Assembly: GCF_016908875.1 (NCBI RefSeq)
Contig: NZ_JAFBES010000011.1
Location: 45,521-109,520, forward strand
Length of the DNA stretch: 64,000 nucleotides
Reading direction: 5' to 3'
Origin: Bacillus ectoiniformans
GTDB lineage: Bacteria > Bacillota > Bacilli > Bacillales > Domibacillaceae
Below are positions 53,151-60,894 of the stretch, one piece after another. The notes under the pieces are model-generated. The model did not search any database, had not been told where the DNA came from, and saw only the letters and a list, made by a program, of their open reading frames with translations. The translations under genes were made by a program, and so were the position numbers. Position 1 is the stretch's first letter. The number at the start of each line of letters is the position of its first letter.

Positions 53151-53519
53151 CTAAAATACATCCTCTACCGCTTTTCTTAATAAGTTGATGCTGCGGTCAA
53201 GGTCTGTCTTGACTTGTTTTTTATAAAGTTTTGCTTTTTCATAATCATCGAATTGATAAATAACGACTTCTTTATATTTCGCGCCTTCTTGCAATTTTTT
53301 GTGCCGCTTTAGTATTCCGTCATCAATTAGTTCATGGAGCGATCGATAGATTTCTGAGTGGTTCGGCTCATAGCCAAATTGTTTAAATGCAGCTTTCAAT
53401 TCATCCATCGCTTGCATGCCATACAGCCGATTTTCTTCTACGAATTTAATCATGAATAACTTGATAAAAGCTCGCTGTTTAATCAAAAATTTCCCTTCGC
53501 CTCTTGGCATTTTCTTCAC
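53151..53519 (-). CDS. rtp: Replication terminator protein (RTP)
   Basis: 122 residues, the length of B. subtilis RTP, and very similar as I recall it: FLIKQRAFIKLFMIKFVEENRLYGMQAMDELK, EPNHSEIYRSLHELIDDGILK, EGAKYKEVVIYQFDDYEKAKLYKKQVKTDLDR. It is a dimeric winged-helix protein that binds Ter sites and blocks replication forks from one side. ATG followed from CGGGGTGAAG-type site. In B. subtilis rtp is autoregulated by Ter sites upstream; a Ter-like repeat lies about 90 bases upstream here. Confidence 0.93.
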   Translation of the reverse strand: MKKMPRGEGKFLIKQRAFIKLFMIKFVEENRLYGMQAMDELKAAFKQFGYEPNHSEIYRSLHELIDDGILKRHKKLQEGAKYKEVVIYQFDDYEKAKLYKKQVKTDLDRSINLLRKAVEDVF

Positions 53520-53605
53520 CCCGCTTGGTTTTCCCTTAATGACCGGGAAGTATGTTATTTCTAGTTTATCAAATATATGGTCAGTGAACTAATGTTTTAT
53601 TCTAA

Positions 53606-53631
53606 ATTTGAATTTTGCACATTATGTAATA
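53606..53631 (-). repeat. 26-bp intergenic repeat, copy B; candidate Ter site upstream of rtp
   Basis: Same element as 45155-45180 (24 of 26 identical, same orientation). It lies between the DUF421 terminator and rtp, about 90 bases before the rtp start, where B. subtilis has its TerI/TerII pair. A second partly similar stretch GAACTAATG...CTAAATTT (53586-53609) abuts it. Confidence 0.55.
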
Positions 53632-53633
53632 AT

Positions 53634-53657
53634 AAAAACACCCTCGTTTTAGGGTGT
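53634..53657 (-). terminator. Terminator of the spoVA-like operon
   Basis: ACACCCT/AGGGTGT stem with a 6-base loop, followed leftward by TTTTTATT. Confidence 0.82.
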
Positions 53658-53659
53658 CG

Positions 53660-54517
53660 TTATTGTAAATATTTAGAGGTTTGATTAATGATATTTCTAA
53701 GTTCTTTAGAAGACTCTTGATACATTTGCTTTGCCTTTTCACAGTCAGTTGCCAGGGCAAAACCCTCTAATTCCGCTTCTAATTTCTTTAAATTTGCGAG
53801 CAGCAATGGCCTTTCTTGTATCGTCGGAACTTTAAGCTGATCATCATAAAGATCGACTGTCAGTTCTCCGGTTGCAGTGATTTGGCCAAGAAATACGTTT
53901 TCAATTGTTACATTCATCGACGCAAGCTGTTCATCCAGCCACTCTTTTGTTTTACCGCTTAACTGCAGAGCACTAAGTATTAATCGTCCGTCCATGATCA
54001 CAGATTCTGGTTCTTTTTGAATCATAGACGGAAGATTCGCATCTTGACGGGTTAACGGTCTTTTATCCTTTTTTAGTAACGCGTTTAAGCTGCCGTCTTC
54101 TTCTAGAATGGCAAATTCGACATCTGCTACATGAAAAATATCTTTTTTACGCAGTAATGAAAGCAATTCATCCGTTGAATATTTTTCTCTCTTTAAATTT
54201 TCCTCTAACACTTTTCCATCTTTAATAAAAACTGTCGATTCTCCTTCAATGATTTTTCTCATCGACCTGCTTTTTAATGCAATATAGCCTGCGGCAAGCG
54301 GAATAAGCCCCCAGACCATAACGGCTGCTAATCCATCAGCCACTTCTCTTTCCCGGCTCATAGACACTTCCGCAGCAATACTTCCAATCGTGATCCCGGT
54401 AATATATTCAAAGAAAGACAGCTGCGAAATTTGCCTTTTTCCCATTACTTTTGTTACCACAAATAATACAAAAAGAAAAGCCGCTGACCGTATGATGACT
54501 TCTATCCAGTGAGGCAT
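53660..54517 (-). CDS. DUF421 (YetF-like) membrane protein with C-terminal DUF1657-like tail
   Basis: 285 residues. Three membrane segments (about 8-85), GKRQISQLSFFEYITGITIGSIAAE motif, and two soluble YetF domains. The last ~45 residues (LEAELEGFALATDCEKAKQMYQ...) resemble the DUF1657 proteins of the same operon, a fusion I recall from spoVA-2mob operons. ATG after AGGAGG. Probably a spore inner-membrane protein. Confidence 0.88.
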   Translation of the reverse strand: MPHWIEVIIRSAAFLFVLFVVTKVMGKRQISQLSFFEYITGITIGSIAAEVSMSREREVADGLAAVMVWGLIPLAAGYIALKSRSMRKIIEGESTVFIKDGKVLEENLKREKYSTDELLSLLRKKDIFHVADVEFAILEEDGSLNALLKKDKRPLTRQDANLPSMIQKEPESVIMDGRLILSALQLSGKTKEWLDEQLASMNVTIENVFLGQITATGELTVDLYDDQLKVPTIQERPLLLANLKKLEAELEGFALATDCEKAKQMYQESSKELRNIINQTSKYLQ

Positions 54518-54534
54518 AACCGCGCCTCCTTTCG

Positions 54535-54741
54535 CTAGGTATTTCTATATTCCGGCTCTTCATTTTCAAGTTCAAGGATTCGCTTGTTTAATTGATCCGC
54601 TACTTCAGTTAAAGACATCATACACTCATGAAACACAGCTTTTGATTCAGAATCTAATGATTGCAAAGCTAGTTTGCTAAAAACTGCTTCGGCATGTTTA
54701 ATACCTGCACAGCAAGATCGAACGTCTGATACAACCGTCAT
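54535..54741 (-). CDS. DUF1657 protein, copy 1
   Basis: 68 residues (MTVVSDVRSCCAGIKHAEAVFSKLALQSLD ... ELENEEPEYRNT), two-helix hairpin with the C-terminal ENEEPxY motif. It lies between spoVAD and DUF421 genes where spoVAE is usual. ATG after AAAGGAG. Spore-associated, function unknown. Confidence 0.85.
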   Translation of the reverse strand: MTVVSDVRSCCAGIKHAEAVFSKLALQSLDSESKAVFHECMMSLTEVADQLNKRILELENEEPEYRNT

Positions 54742-54753
54742 ATTTTTTCTCCT

Positions 54754-55758
54754 TTACGGCAAGTTTTCAAATGAGACCGCATGTGCAATGCACGGAATGG
54801 AATCATTTTGCTGAAAAGACAGCGGTGAAAGCAAAGCACCAGTTGCTACAAGAAGCATTCTGTTTATTTCACCCTTTTTCATGCGATTGAGCAGATGGCC
54901 ATAACCGACAACAGCCGAACATCCTGCTCCGCTTCCACCGGAAAATACAGGCTGACTCTCCTTGTAAATCATAAGGCCACAATCTTGAAATTGTCTGTCA
55001 GTGATTGCAAAGCCTCGATCATTCAGCATCTCTAAAGCGATTTGGCGCCCGATTGCCCCTAAATCTCCGGTAACAATTAAGTCATAATAAGACGGATCTT
55101 TATTTAAAGAAGTGAAATGATCAATGATGGTGTCCACAGCTGCCGGAGCCATAGCTCCTCCCATATTAAATGGATCTGTCAGTCCCATATCAATGACCTT
55201 GCCAATTGTGGCAGTTGTTATGGATGGGCCATCTCCCGAAGTACTTACAACCGCAGCACCGGCGCCGGTAACCGTCCATTGAGCAGTCGGCGGTTTTTGC
55301 CCGCCATATTCAGTCGGATAACGAAACTGTTTTTCAACCGCTGCATTATGGCTAGAGGCGGCTGTTAACACATAGTTTGCGGCTTGGCTATTAATAAGCA
55401 AAGCACTCAGTGCCAGTCCTTCCATTGAAGTAGAACAGGCTCCAAACAAACCGAGATAAGGAATCGCAAGTGTTCGAGCAGAAAAACTCGTTGGCGTAAT
55501 TTGATTAATAAGATCGCCGCCAAGAAAGAACTCGATATCCTGCTTTCTCAATTCCACTTTTTCAATTGCATGCGTACAAGCTTCTTCGATCAGTTTTCTA
55601 TGCGCCTTTTCATATGAATCCTGCCCAAGCCATAAGTCCCCATGCAATGCATCAAAATCTGCAGCCAATCTGCCGTTTGCCTCGAACGGACCGCCAACGG
55701 CTCCTGTTGAAATAATGACGGGTTTTTTGTCAAACACCCATGTACGATGTTTCTGCAC
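54754..55758 (-). CDS. SpoVAD-like protein
   Basis: 334 residues from a GTG (55758) after GGAGGTG; the frame is open 20 codons further up but lacks a site. TWVFDKKPVIISTGAVGGPFE, LGGDLINQITPTSFSARTLAIPYLGLFGACSTSMEGLALSA and SFQQNDSIPCIAHAV match SpoVAD, a thiolase-fold protein that binds dipicolinic acid for uptake into the forespore. Length equals typical SpoVAD. SpoVAC and SpoVAE, the membrane partners, are absent next to it. Confidence 0.92.
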   Translation of the reverse strand: MQKHRTWVFDKKPVIISTGAVGGPFEANGRLAADFDALHGDLWLGQDSYEKAHRKLIEEACTHAIEKVELRKQDIEFFLGGDLINQITPTSFSARTLAIPYLGLFGACSTSMEGLALSALLINSQAANYVLTAASSHNAAVEKQFRYPTEYGGQKPPTAQWTVTGAGAAVVSTSGDGPSITTATIGKVIDMGLTDPFNMGGAMAPAAVDTIIDHFTSLNKDPSYYDLIVTGDLGAIGRQIALEMLNDRGFAITDRQFQDCGLMIYKESQPVFSGGSGAGCSAVVGYGHLLNRMKKGEINRMLLVATGALLSPLSFQQNDSIPCIAHAVSFENLP

Positions 55759-55779
55759 ATCTACACCTCCAGATGGCTT

Positions 55780-55836
55780 TAGGCAATTGATGCGGTTTAT
55801 GAATGGCAGACCCTTCATATCCTTTTCAATTGCCTA
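55780..55836. repeat. Inverted repeat between DUF1657 and spoVAD-like genes
   Basis: TAGGCAATTGA (55780-55790) and TCAATTGCCTA (55826-55836), perfect 11-bp arms with a 35-base centre. It lies where yhcN and spoVAC would be in a complete operon. May be an mRNA structure or a scar. Confidence 0.5.
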
Positions 55837-55850
55837 GGTTTTACTTTTAT

Positions 55851-56057
55851 TTAGCTGTTTTTATACTGAGGTTCTTCATTTTCAACTTCTTGCAAACGCG
55901 GCTGCAGGCTGTCAATAACTGCCTGTGTCTGTTCCGCAGCTGTCTGAAATAATTGCTTAGCTTGCTGATTATCTGTTGCAAGCCCGAAACCTTCTAAGCT
56001 AGCCTGAGCACTTTTTAGTCCTGACATTGTTTGTTTTAAATCATTGATTACAGTCAT
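55851..56057 (-). CDS. DUF1657 protein, copy 2
   Basis: 68 residues (MTVINDLKQTMSGLKSAQASLEGFGLATD ... EVENEEPQYKNS). First gene of the spoVA-like operon, homologous to copy 1 and to the tail of the DUF421 protein. ATG after GGAGGAG. Confidence 0.87.
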   Translation of the reverse strand: MTVINDLKQTMSGLKSAQASLEGFGLATDNQQAKQLFQTAAEQTQAVIDSLQPRLQEVENEEPQYKNS

Positions 56058-56133
56058 TTTGTCTCCTCCATTCTTGTTCTATATTAGAATGTACACATGA
56101 CCTACAAAATATTTTGGAAATTTCTCGCAAATA

Positions 56134-56162
56134 AAACCACGCCCGAACCAATGGCGTGGTTT
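56134..56162 (-). terminator. Terminator of the PLD-like gene
   Basis: AAACCACGCC/GGCGTGGTTT stem with a 9-base loop and T-rich tail leftward. It separates the PLD gene from the spoVA-like operon. Confidence 0.85.
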
Positions 56163-56192
56163 AAGATGATTTTATCCATTTCTATTTATTCA

Positions 56193-57632
56193 TTAATAAG
56201 TCGTCAGATTCAAGAGTTTTTGGAACGTATACACACCTCTTTTTAATGTAGCTGTGTCTTCGTAGTGCTCATCAAAATCAGCCGTATACTCAGCCCCTTT
56301 ATTCTCCCAGAGTGTATGGAAATATTGATCGACGTCTTGAACAATTTCTTTATCGTTCGGAGCAGTGATCTGCACATCTGATTCTAAGTTAAAATCACCG
56401 ATATTTCTTGCGGTGAAGTTAGCTGATCCACTGATGATGGTCGACTCCTGCTCTCCTTTTATATAAAGCATTTTAGCATGGAACTGCTCAGGTGTTGGAG
56501 CGAACCAGCGAATATTGATCTTTCCATCTGAATCTTCCTTTAACTCCTCGCTCATTGGAATATTAGGGAGCCCATTCTTTTTCTGGCCAAAAGAATGTTT
56601 ATTCGTATCCATAATGATATTTGTTTTAGCGCCCCGGTTAGCCGCATCGGTTAGAGCATCTACAATATCCCTGTCGGCAAGATAAAAAATAGCGACCCAG
56701 ATTTCATCTCCTTTTTTGGAGTTATTGATTTCTTTCACTAACGCGTTTTCTATTTTATTTTCCGTAAGCAGCCGGACTTTAATGTCTCCTCGTTCAGCTG
56801 GCTTCTTCACTTTTTCAGGAAATTCAACTTCTCTCCTTGTATTTGCTGCTGCTTTTTCCGAAACTAACATATCATTGACCAGCACATTTTTCACTTCGAA
56901 AGCCACATTTGTGAATTCCGCACTGGCATCATGAGGGTTGGCAGAACTGATCATCGCTGTTTTTTCTGTCGTAATGGTTTTTCTGTGATTGGCTTTCACG
57001 TTAAATATTTTTAAATAAGACCGCAATGTCATATCAGGAGCCGTTTCTGCCAATGCATTAGGAATCCAGCCGTTTCCGCTTTGTCCAAACCATTGAAAAA
57101 ACATTCTCCATACTCCGCTGTATACAGGTGTAGAATCACGCAGCGGGTCCGTATTTGTCAAAACTACTTCAATTCCCGCTTTTTTCATTTGTTCGAATTG
57201 CGGCACTTCGTGAGATAAATAAGAAGTGTTGACCTCATCTGAAATAAAAATCACTTTCATATCAGGGTTTGCTTTCTTCTTCTCGATCAGCTTTTTAGTA
57301 ATTTTATCAGTTATAGCAGGATATTCTTTCTTTTTTTCGTGGTAGGAATTAAACAAGAAATAATCGAGGACAATAAACTCGTCTGCTTCATCAATAATCT
57401 CGAGTGTCCGTTTAAAAATTTGATCTGTAAACTTCTTTTCCCCATTCTTTTCGCCTGTCACATTATAATAAAAATCCACTTGGTCATCATTTACACGATA
57501 CGTATCACTTTGATAAGAGATATTTTCCGGGATTGGCTTGAAATAATGCCAGAGCATAGTGACGGTATAAATACTAAGCACAACAATCGTAAATACTTTC
57601 CATTTATTAAAATTTCGTTTCTTCATCTTCAT
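56193..57632 (-). CDS. Phospholipase D-like membrane-anchored protein
   Basis: 479 residues. One N-terminal membrane segment (about 12-30), then two PLD domains with HRKTITTEKTAMISSANP (about 216) and HAKMLYIKGEQESTIISGSANF (about 393), giving two HxK motifs and the Ser/Asn partner residues. The usual Asp of HKD is Thr/Gly-shifted in the first half, so substrate and activity are uncertain (cardiolipin-synthase-like or nuclease-like). Proteins of this type accompany spoVA-2mob clusters. Confidence 0.82.
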   Translation of the reverse strand: MKMKKRNFNKWKVFTIVVLSIYTVTMLWHYFKPIPENISYQSDTYRVNDDQVDFYYNVTGEKNGEKKFTDQIFKRTLEIIDEADEFIVLDYFLFNSYHEKKKEYPAITDKITKKLIEKKKANPDMKVIFISDEVNTSYLSHEVPQFEQMKKAGIEVVLTNTDPLRDSTPVYSGVWRMFFQWFGQSGNGWIPNALAETAPDMTLRSYLKIFNVKANHRKTITTEKTAMISSANPHDASAEFTNVAFEVKNVLVNDMLVSEKAAANTRREVEFPEKVKKPAERGDIKVRLLTENKIENALVKEINNSKKGDEIWVAIFYLADRDIVDALTDAANRGAKTNIIMDTNKHSFGQKKNGLPNIPMSEELKEDSDGKINIRWFAPTPEQFHAKMLYIKGEQESTIISGSANFTARNIGDFNLESDVQITAPNDKEIVQDVDQYFHTLWENKGAEYTADFDEHYEDTATLKRGVYTFQKLLNLTTY

Positions 57633-57742
57633 CCACTGACCCTTCCTCTATTCTTGTTACTGTATTCCCCGGAATTCGCTGGATGTAACAGGAAGATTAC
57701 AACAATCTAACCAAAGTCTTAACTATTTTTTATATCATTAAA

Positions 57743-57770
57743 AAAAGGTGCCAGTAACGGCACCTTTTAG
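57743..57770 (-). terminator. Terminator of the MFS gene
   Basis: AAAAGGTGCC/GGCACCTTTT stem with a 6-base loop, A-run upstream giving a T-run leftward. Confidence 0.88.
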
Positions 57771-57776
57771 GGTTAT

Positions 57777-58991
57777 TTAACGGTTCAATGCCTCTGCATT
57801 GCTCCATTGCTTTTTTTCTTTTCTTAATTTCGCTTCAGCAAGTGTTAATACAGCCGCTAGAAGAAAGAATATGCTGGATAGCTGGAATAAGTGAGCTGTT
57901 TCGGTAAATTGAGCGATGATTCCAAACACGAGCCCGCTTAGGCCAATTCCTAAATCAATGGCAGAATAAAACATACCATTGGCTGCTCCGCGCCGGTGCT
58001 GGGGTGTTTCTGAGAGCACCCACGATTGCAATGTCGGAATCAAAGATCCGAATCCGGCACCGAACATGATACCTGAGATCACTACAAAGACAATAGAAGT
58101 GGCCAAGGATAGAATCCACATGGCAATGAATGTTAAAAATGAACATATAATAATGATCCGTTTCGGTCCGTGCCGATCAAAATATTTGCCAGCGATAGGC
58201 CGGATCAATGTAGCAACAATGGCGTTACATAAGTAGAATAAAAAGATTTGATCCAGGCCCCGTTCTTCACTGAATATAATGATGAATGTGACAACCGTTC
58301 CATAGCCAAACGTGGCAAGCAGAGTAATAAATGCGGGATACCAGGCTGCTTTCTCAATTAAGGATGCAAAGAAAGAAAAAGGAACATCTTCTTTTTTTGT
58401 TTTTAAAACCGCATCAGGTGTTCGATAGCTAACAATAGACAAGAATCCGATCGCCAATAATCCAAGACCGGCAGAGACAGCGATCATCACTGGAAATGGC
58501 GCGTTCTGATATAAAAAGATGCCAAGGCTTGGAGCAATAATCATTCCAACAGTCATGGATAAACCAAAGTAGCCCATCCCTTCTCCTAAGCGGGAATCAG
58601 GCACAATATCCACCGCTGCCGTTCCATTGACAGTCGTGGAGACTCCCCAGACAATCCCATGGACAAAGCGCATAGCCAGCAAGAAAAAAATGATGCTAGT
58701 TACAGGATACACAAGTGTAATCAATAAAAGTGATACGGCTCCTAAGACTACGAGCATTTTTCGCTCCTTGTAAGCAAGCATGCTGCCGATATAAGGACGG
58801 CTGATAATCGCCCCAATGGAAAAAAGCGTCGTTACCAGTCCGACTTCCAATGGAGAAGCCCCCATATCCTTAAAATAAGGCGGCAATGTCGGGATCAGCA
58901 TTTGAAACGACATGAAAATAAATAAGTTACCGATAATTAATAAGAGAAACGACCGAGTCCACAGCGGTTCTTTATAAGATGATTGATTCAC
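57777..58991 (-). CDS. MFS transporter
   Basis: 404 residues, twelve membrane segments. GLVTTLFSIGAIISRPYIGSMLAYKERK is the loop-2 motif, and RFVHGIVWGVSTTVNG and LIPTLQSWVLSETPQHRRGAANGMFYSAIDLGIG are typical of drug-efflux MFS. GTG 58991 lies 8 bases after AAAGAGG; ATG starts 6 and 18 bases upstream are possible. Substrate unknown. Confidence 0.9.
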   Translation of the reverse strand: MNQSSYKEPLWTRSFLLLIIGNLFIFMSFQMLIPTLPPYFKDMGASPLEVGLVTTLFSIGAIISRPYIGSMLAYKERKMLVVLGAVSLLLITLVYPVTSIIFFLLAMRFVHGIVWGVSTTVNGTAAVDIVPDSRLGEGMGYFGLSMTVGMIIAPSLGIFLYQNAPFPVMIAVSAGLGLLAIGFLSIVSYRTPDAVLKTKKEDVPFSFFASLIEKAAWYPAFITLLATFGYGTVVTFIIIFSEERGLDQIFLFYLCNAIVATLIRPIAGKYFDRHGPKRIIIICSFLTFIAMWILSLATSIVFVVISGIMFGAGFGSLIPTLQSWVLSETPQHRRGAANGMFYSAIDLGIGLSGLVFGIIAQFTETAHLFQLSSIFFLLAAVLTLAEAKLRKEKKQWSNAEALNR

Positions 58992-59198
58992 ATACATAAC
59001 CTCTTTCATTGTACCTTTCGATTGACGAAATAAATCTCTATGCGTTTCATTGTATCACGTATGAAGGGAATGCCGCAGATATAATGACTTTATTTCTGTT
59101 TGTTGTTTTAGCGGAAATATTTCTAATAGTTTTTATTTTCGATATGATAAAATAATACGGTACATAAATCATGGAAACACTAGCAGGAGGTCTCATTC

Positions 59199-60371
59199 AT
59201 GTCGATTCAATTTTCAAAACGAATGGAGGCATTTGCCCCATCGATATTCAGCGAGTTGAAAGCTTACAAGTTACAAAAACAAGCTGAAGGAAAAGAAATC
59301 ATTGATCTTAGCCTTGGCAGTCCTGATCTGGCACCTGCAGATCCGATTCGTGAAGAACTTTCTAAGCAAGCAGCGGATAAAGATCAATACGGCTATACTC
59401 TTTCAGGGACAAAAGAATTTCATCAAGCGGTTGCAGATTACTATGGGCGAGTTTATCATGCCAAGCTTGACCCTGATACTGAAATTATTCAAGTGATGGG
59501 CTCACAAGAAGGACTTGTTCACCTTCCCATGGTGTTTGCTGACAGCGGAGACACCATTCTTGTCACAGACCCCGGTTATACAGCGTACGAAACTGGACTC
59601 GCGGTAGCAGGAGCTAAACCTTACTATATGCCGCTTTTAAAAGAAAATGGCTTTCTTCCAGATTTGGCATCTCTTCCGGAAACAGTGGCCAAAGAAGCGA
59701 AATTAATGATTATAAATTATCCTGGCAATCCTGTACCAGGACTTGCGGACGAATCATTTTTTAAAGAAGTCATTTCATTTGCCAAAAAATACAACATTGC
59801 TGTTCTGCATGATGCCGCTTACTCGGAGTTTTATTTTGACGGAAGAAGCCCTTTAAGCTTTTTAGCTGTTGAAGGTGCAAAGGAGATCGGCATGGAGATC
59901 AATTCTTTGTCCAAAAGCTTTAGCTTGGCTGGCGCCCGCATCGCCTACATTGCCGGTAATAGTGAAATGATTCAAAAGATCGGCCAATTAAAATCCAATT
60001 TGGATTATGGTGTTTTCCAGCCGATTCAGGCAGCTGGAATTGTCGCTTTAAATCATGCGGAAGTCATAGGTGAATTTGTAAGGACCACTTTCGAGGAACG
60101 CAGAAATGTGCTGATTGAGGAATTAGCGAAGGTCGGCTGGCACGTGGATAAGCCTTCAGGCGGGATGTTTGTATGGGCTCAAATTCCAGAGGGCTGGTCG
60201 TCTCGGGAGTTTGCGTTTGCCGCCATCGATCATGCCGGTGTCGTGATGGTGCCAGGTCCTGCATTTGGCGCGAACGGTGAAGGCTATGTCCGAATTGCGC
60301 TAGTTCAGCCTGCAGAAGTGTTAAAAACTGCTGCTAAACGTTTAGGTGCAGTTGTTTCTATAAAACCATAA
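59199..60371 (+). CDS. PLP-dependent aminotransferase class I/II (DapL/YugH-like)
   Basis: 390 residues. IDLSLGSPDLAP, VMGSQEGLVHLP, IINYPGNPVPGLA and SLSKSFSLAGARIAY (PLP Lys about 238) define the family. Strongest likeness is to LL-diaminopimelate/alanine-type aminotransferases. Substrate not assignable. ATG after AGGAGG. Single gene with terminator. Confidence 0.9.
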   Translation: MSIQFSKRMEAFAPSIFSELKAYKLQKQAEGKEIIDLSLGSPDLAPADPIREELSKQAADKDQYGYTLSGTKEFHQAVADYYGRVYHAKLDPDTEIIQVMGSQEGLVHLPMVFADSGDTILVTDPGYTAYETGLAVAGAKPYYMPLLKENGFLPDLASLPETVAKEAKLMIINYPGNPVPGLADESFFKEVISFAKKYNIAVLHDAAYSEFYFDGRSPLSFLAVEGAKEIGMEINSLSKSFSLAGARIAYIAGNSEMIQKIGQLKSNLDYGVFQPIQAAGIVALNHAEVIGEFVRTTFEERRNVLIEELAKVGWHVDKPSGGMFVWAQIPEGWSSREFAFAAIDHAGVVMVPGPAFGANGEGYVRIALVQPAEVLKTAAKRLGAVVSIKP

Positions 60372-60374
60372 ATG

Positions 60375-60404
60375 AAGCGCCCAAGTTTTCCTGGGCGCTT
60401 TTAC
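60375..60404. terminator. Terminator between aminotransferase and DUF1232 gene
   Basis: AAGCGCCCA/TGGGCGCTT stem with an 8-base loop, then TTTTACTTATTTT. Confidence 0.9.
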
Positions 60405-60680
60405 TTATTTTAGACGATGCTTTATTTTCAGCGTTTCCGGTGCCATTTTAACAATCAGCTGAAGCATAAACGTAAAGACGGTTAAATCATCCAGCACACC
60501 GATGAAAGTGAAAAAATCAGGAATGAAGTCAAGCGGTAAAAGAAAGTAACCGGCTATGACTCCAATCGACAATAATTTTTTTACAATAGAAACTTCTGGG
60601 CTGATGAAAAAGTCTTTTAAGAATGGAAGAGACTTTCTTATATTTAAAAGAAATTTAATTCGTTTCCAAAAACGCCACAT
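60405..60680 (-). CDS. DUF1232 (YkvA-like) membrane protein
   Basis: 91 residues from ATG 60680 (AGGAGG at 6 bases; longer frame lacks a site). SIGVIAGYFLLPLDFIPDFFTFIGVLDDLTVFTF is the DUF1232 signature with the DFIPDF motif. Function unknown. Confidence 0.88.
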   Translation of the reverse strand: MWRFWKRIKFLLNIRKSLPFLKDFFISPEVSIVKKLLSIGVIAGYFLLPLDFIPDFFTFIGVLDDLTVFTFMLQLIVKMAPETLKIKHRLK

Positions 60681-60784
60681 AACAGGCCTCCTAAATTTAA
60701 GCTTGTCTATTATACGGAACGGCCCTCTAGCAGGTTTCAAAAAAATTCCGTCGTATTTTGTCTGAATATTTACAAAATTAATAA

Positions 60785-60813
60785 TTGAATTTTAATAACT
60801 TACTTGTTATGAT
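60785..60813 (+). promoter_or_regulatory. Promoter of the aldehyde dehydrogenase gene
   Basis: TTGAAT (60785-60790), 17-base spacer, TATGAT (60808-60813). Confidence 0.65.
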
Positions 60814-60819
60814 GGATTG

Positions 60820-60833
60820 TGAAAACGCATACA
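60820..60833 (+). promoter_or_regulatory. cre-like site downstream of the aldehyde dehydrogenase promoter
   Basis: TGAAAACGCATACA fits TGWAANCGNTNWCA except one position. It lies at about +1 to +14, a place where CcpA blocks transcription. Confidence 0.6.
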
Positions 60834-60894
60834 TAATTAATCAGCTTGGACTCTCACCTCTCGTAAACTTGTATGCTATTAAAGGAGGAATTGG

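Noticed and set aside
53618..53632. Similarity to a dif recombination site (ATTATGTAA)
   Set aside because: Only one half-site-like stretch matches; no 28-bp XerC/XerD arrangement. It is better explained by the 26-bp repeat.
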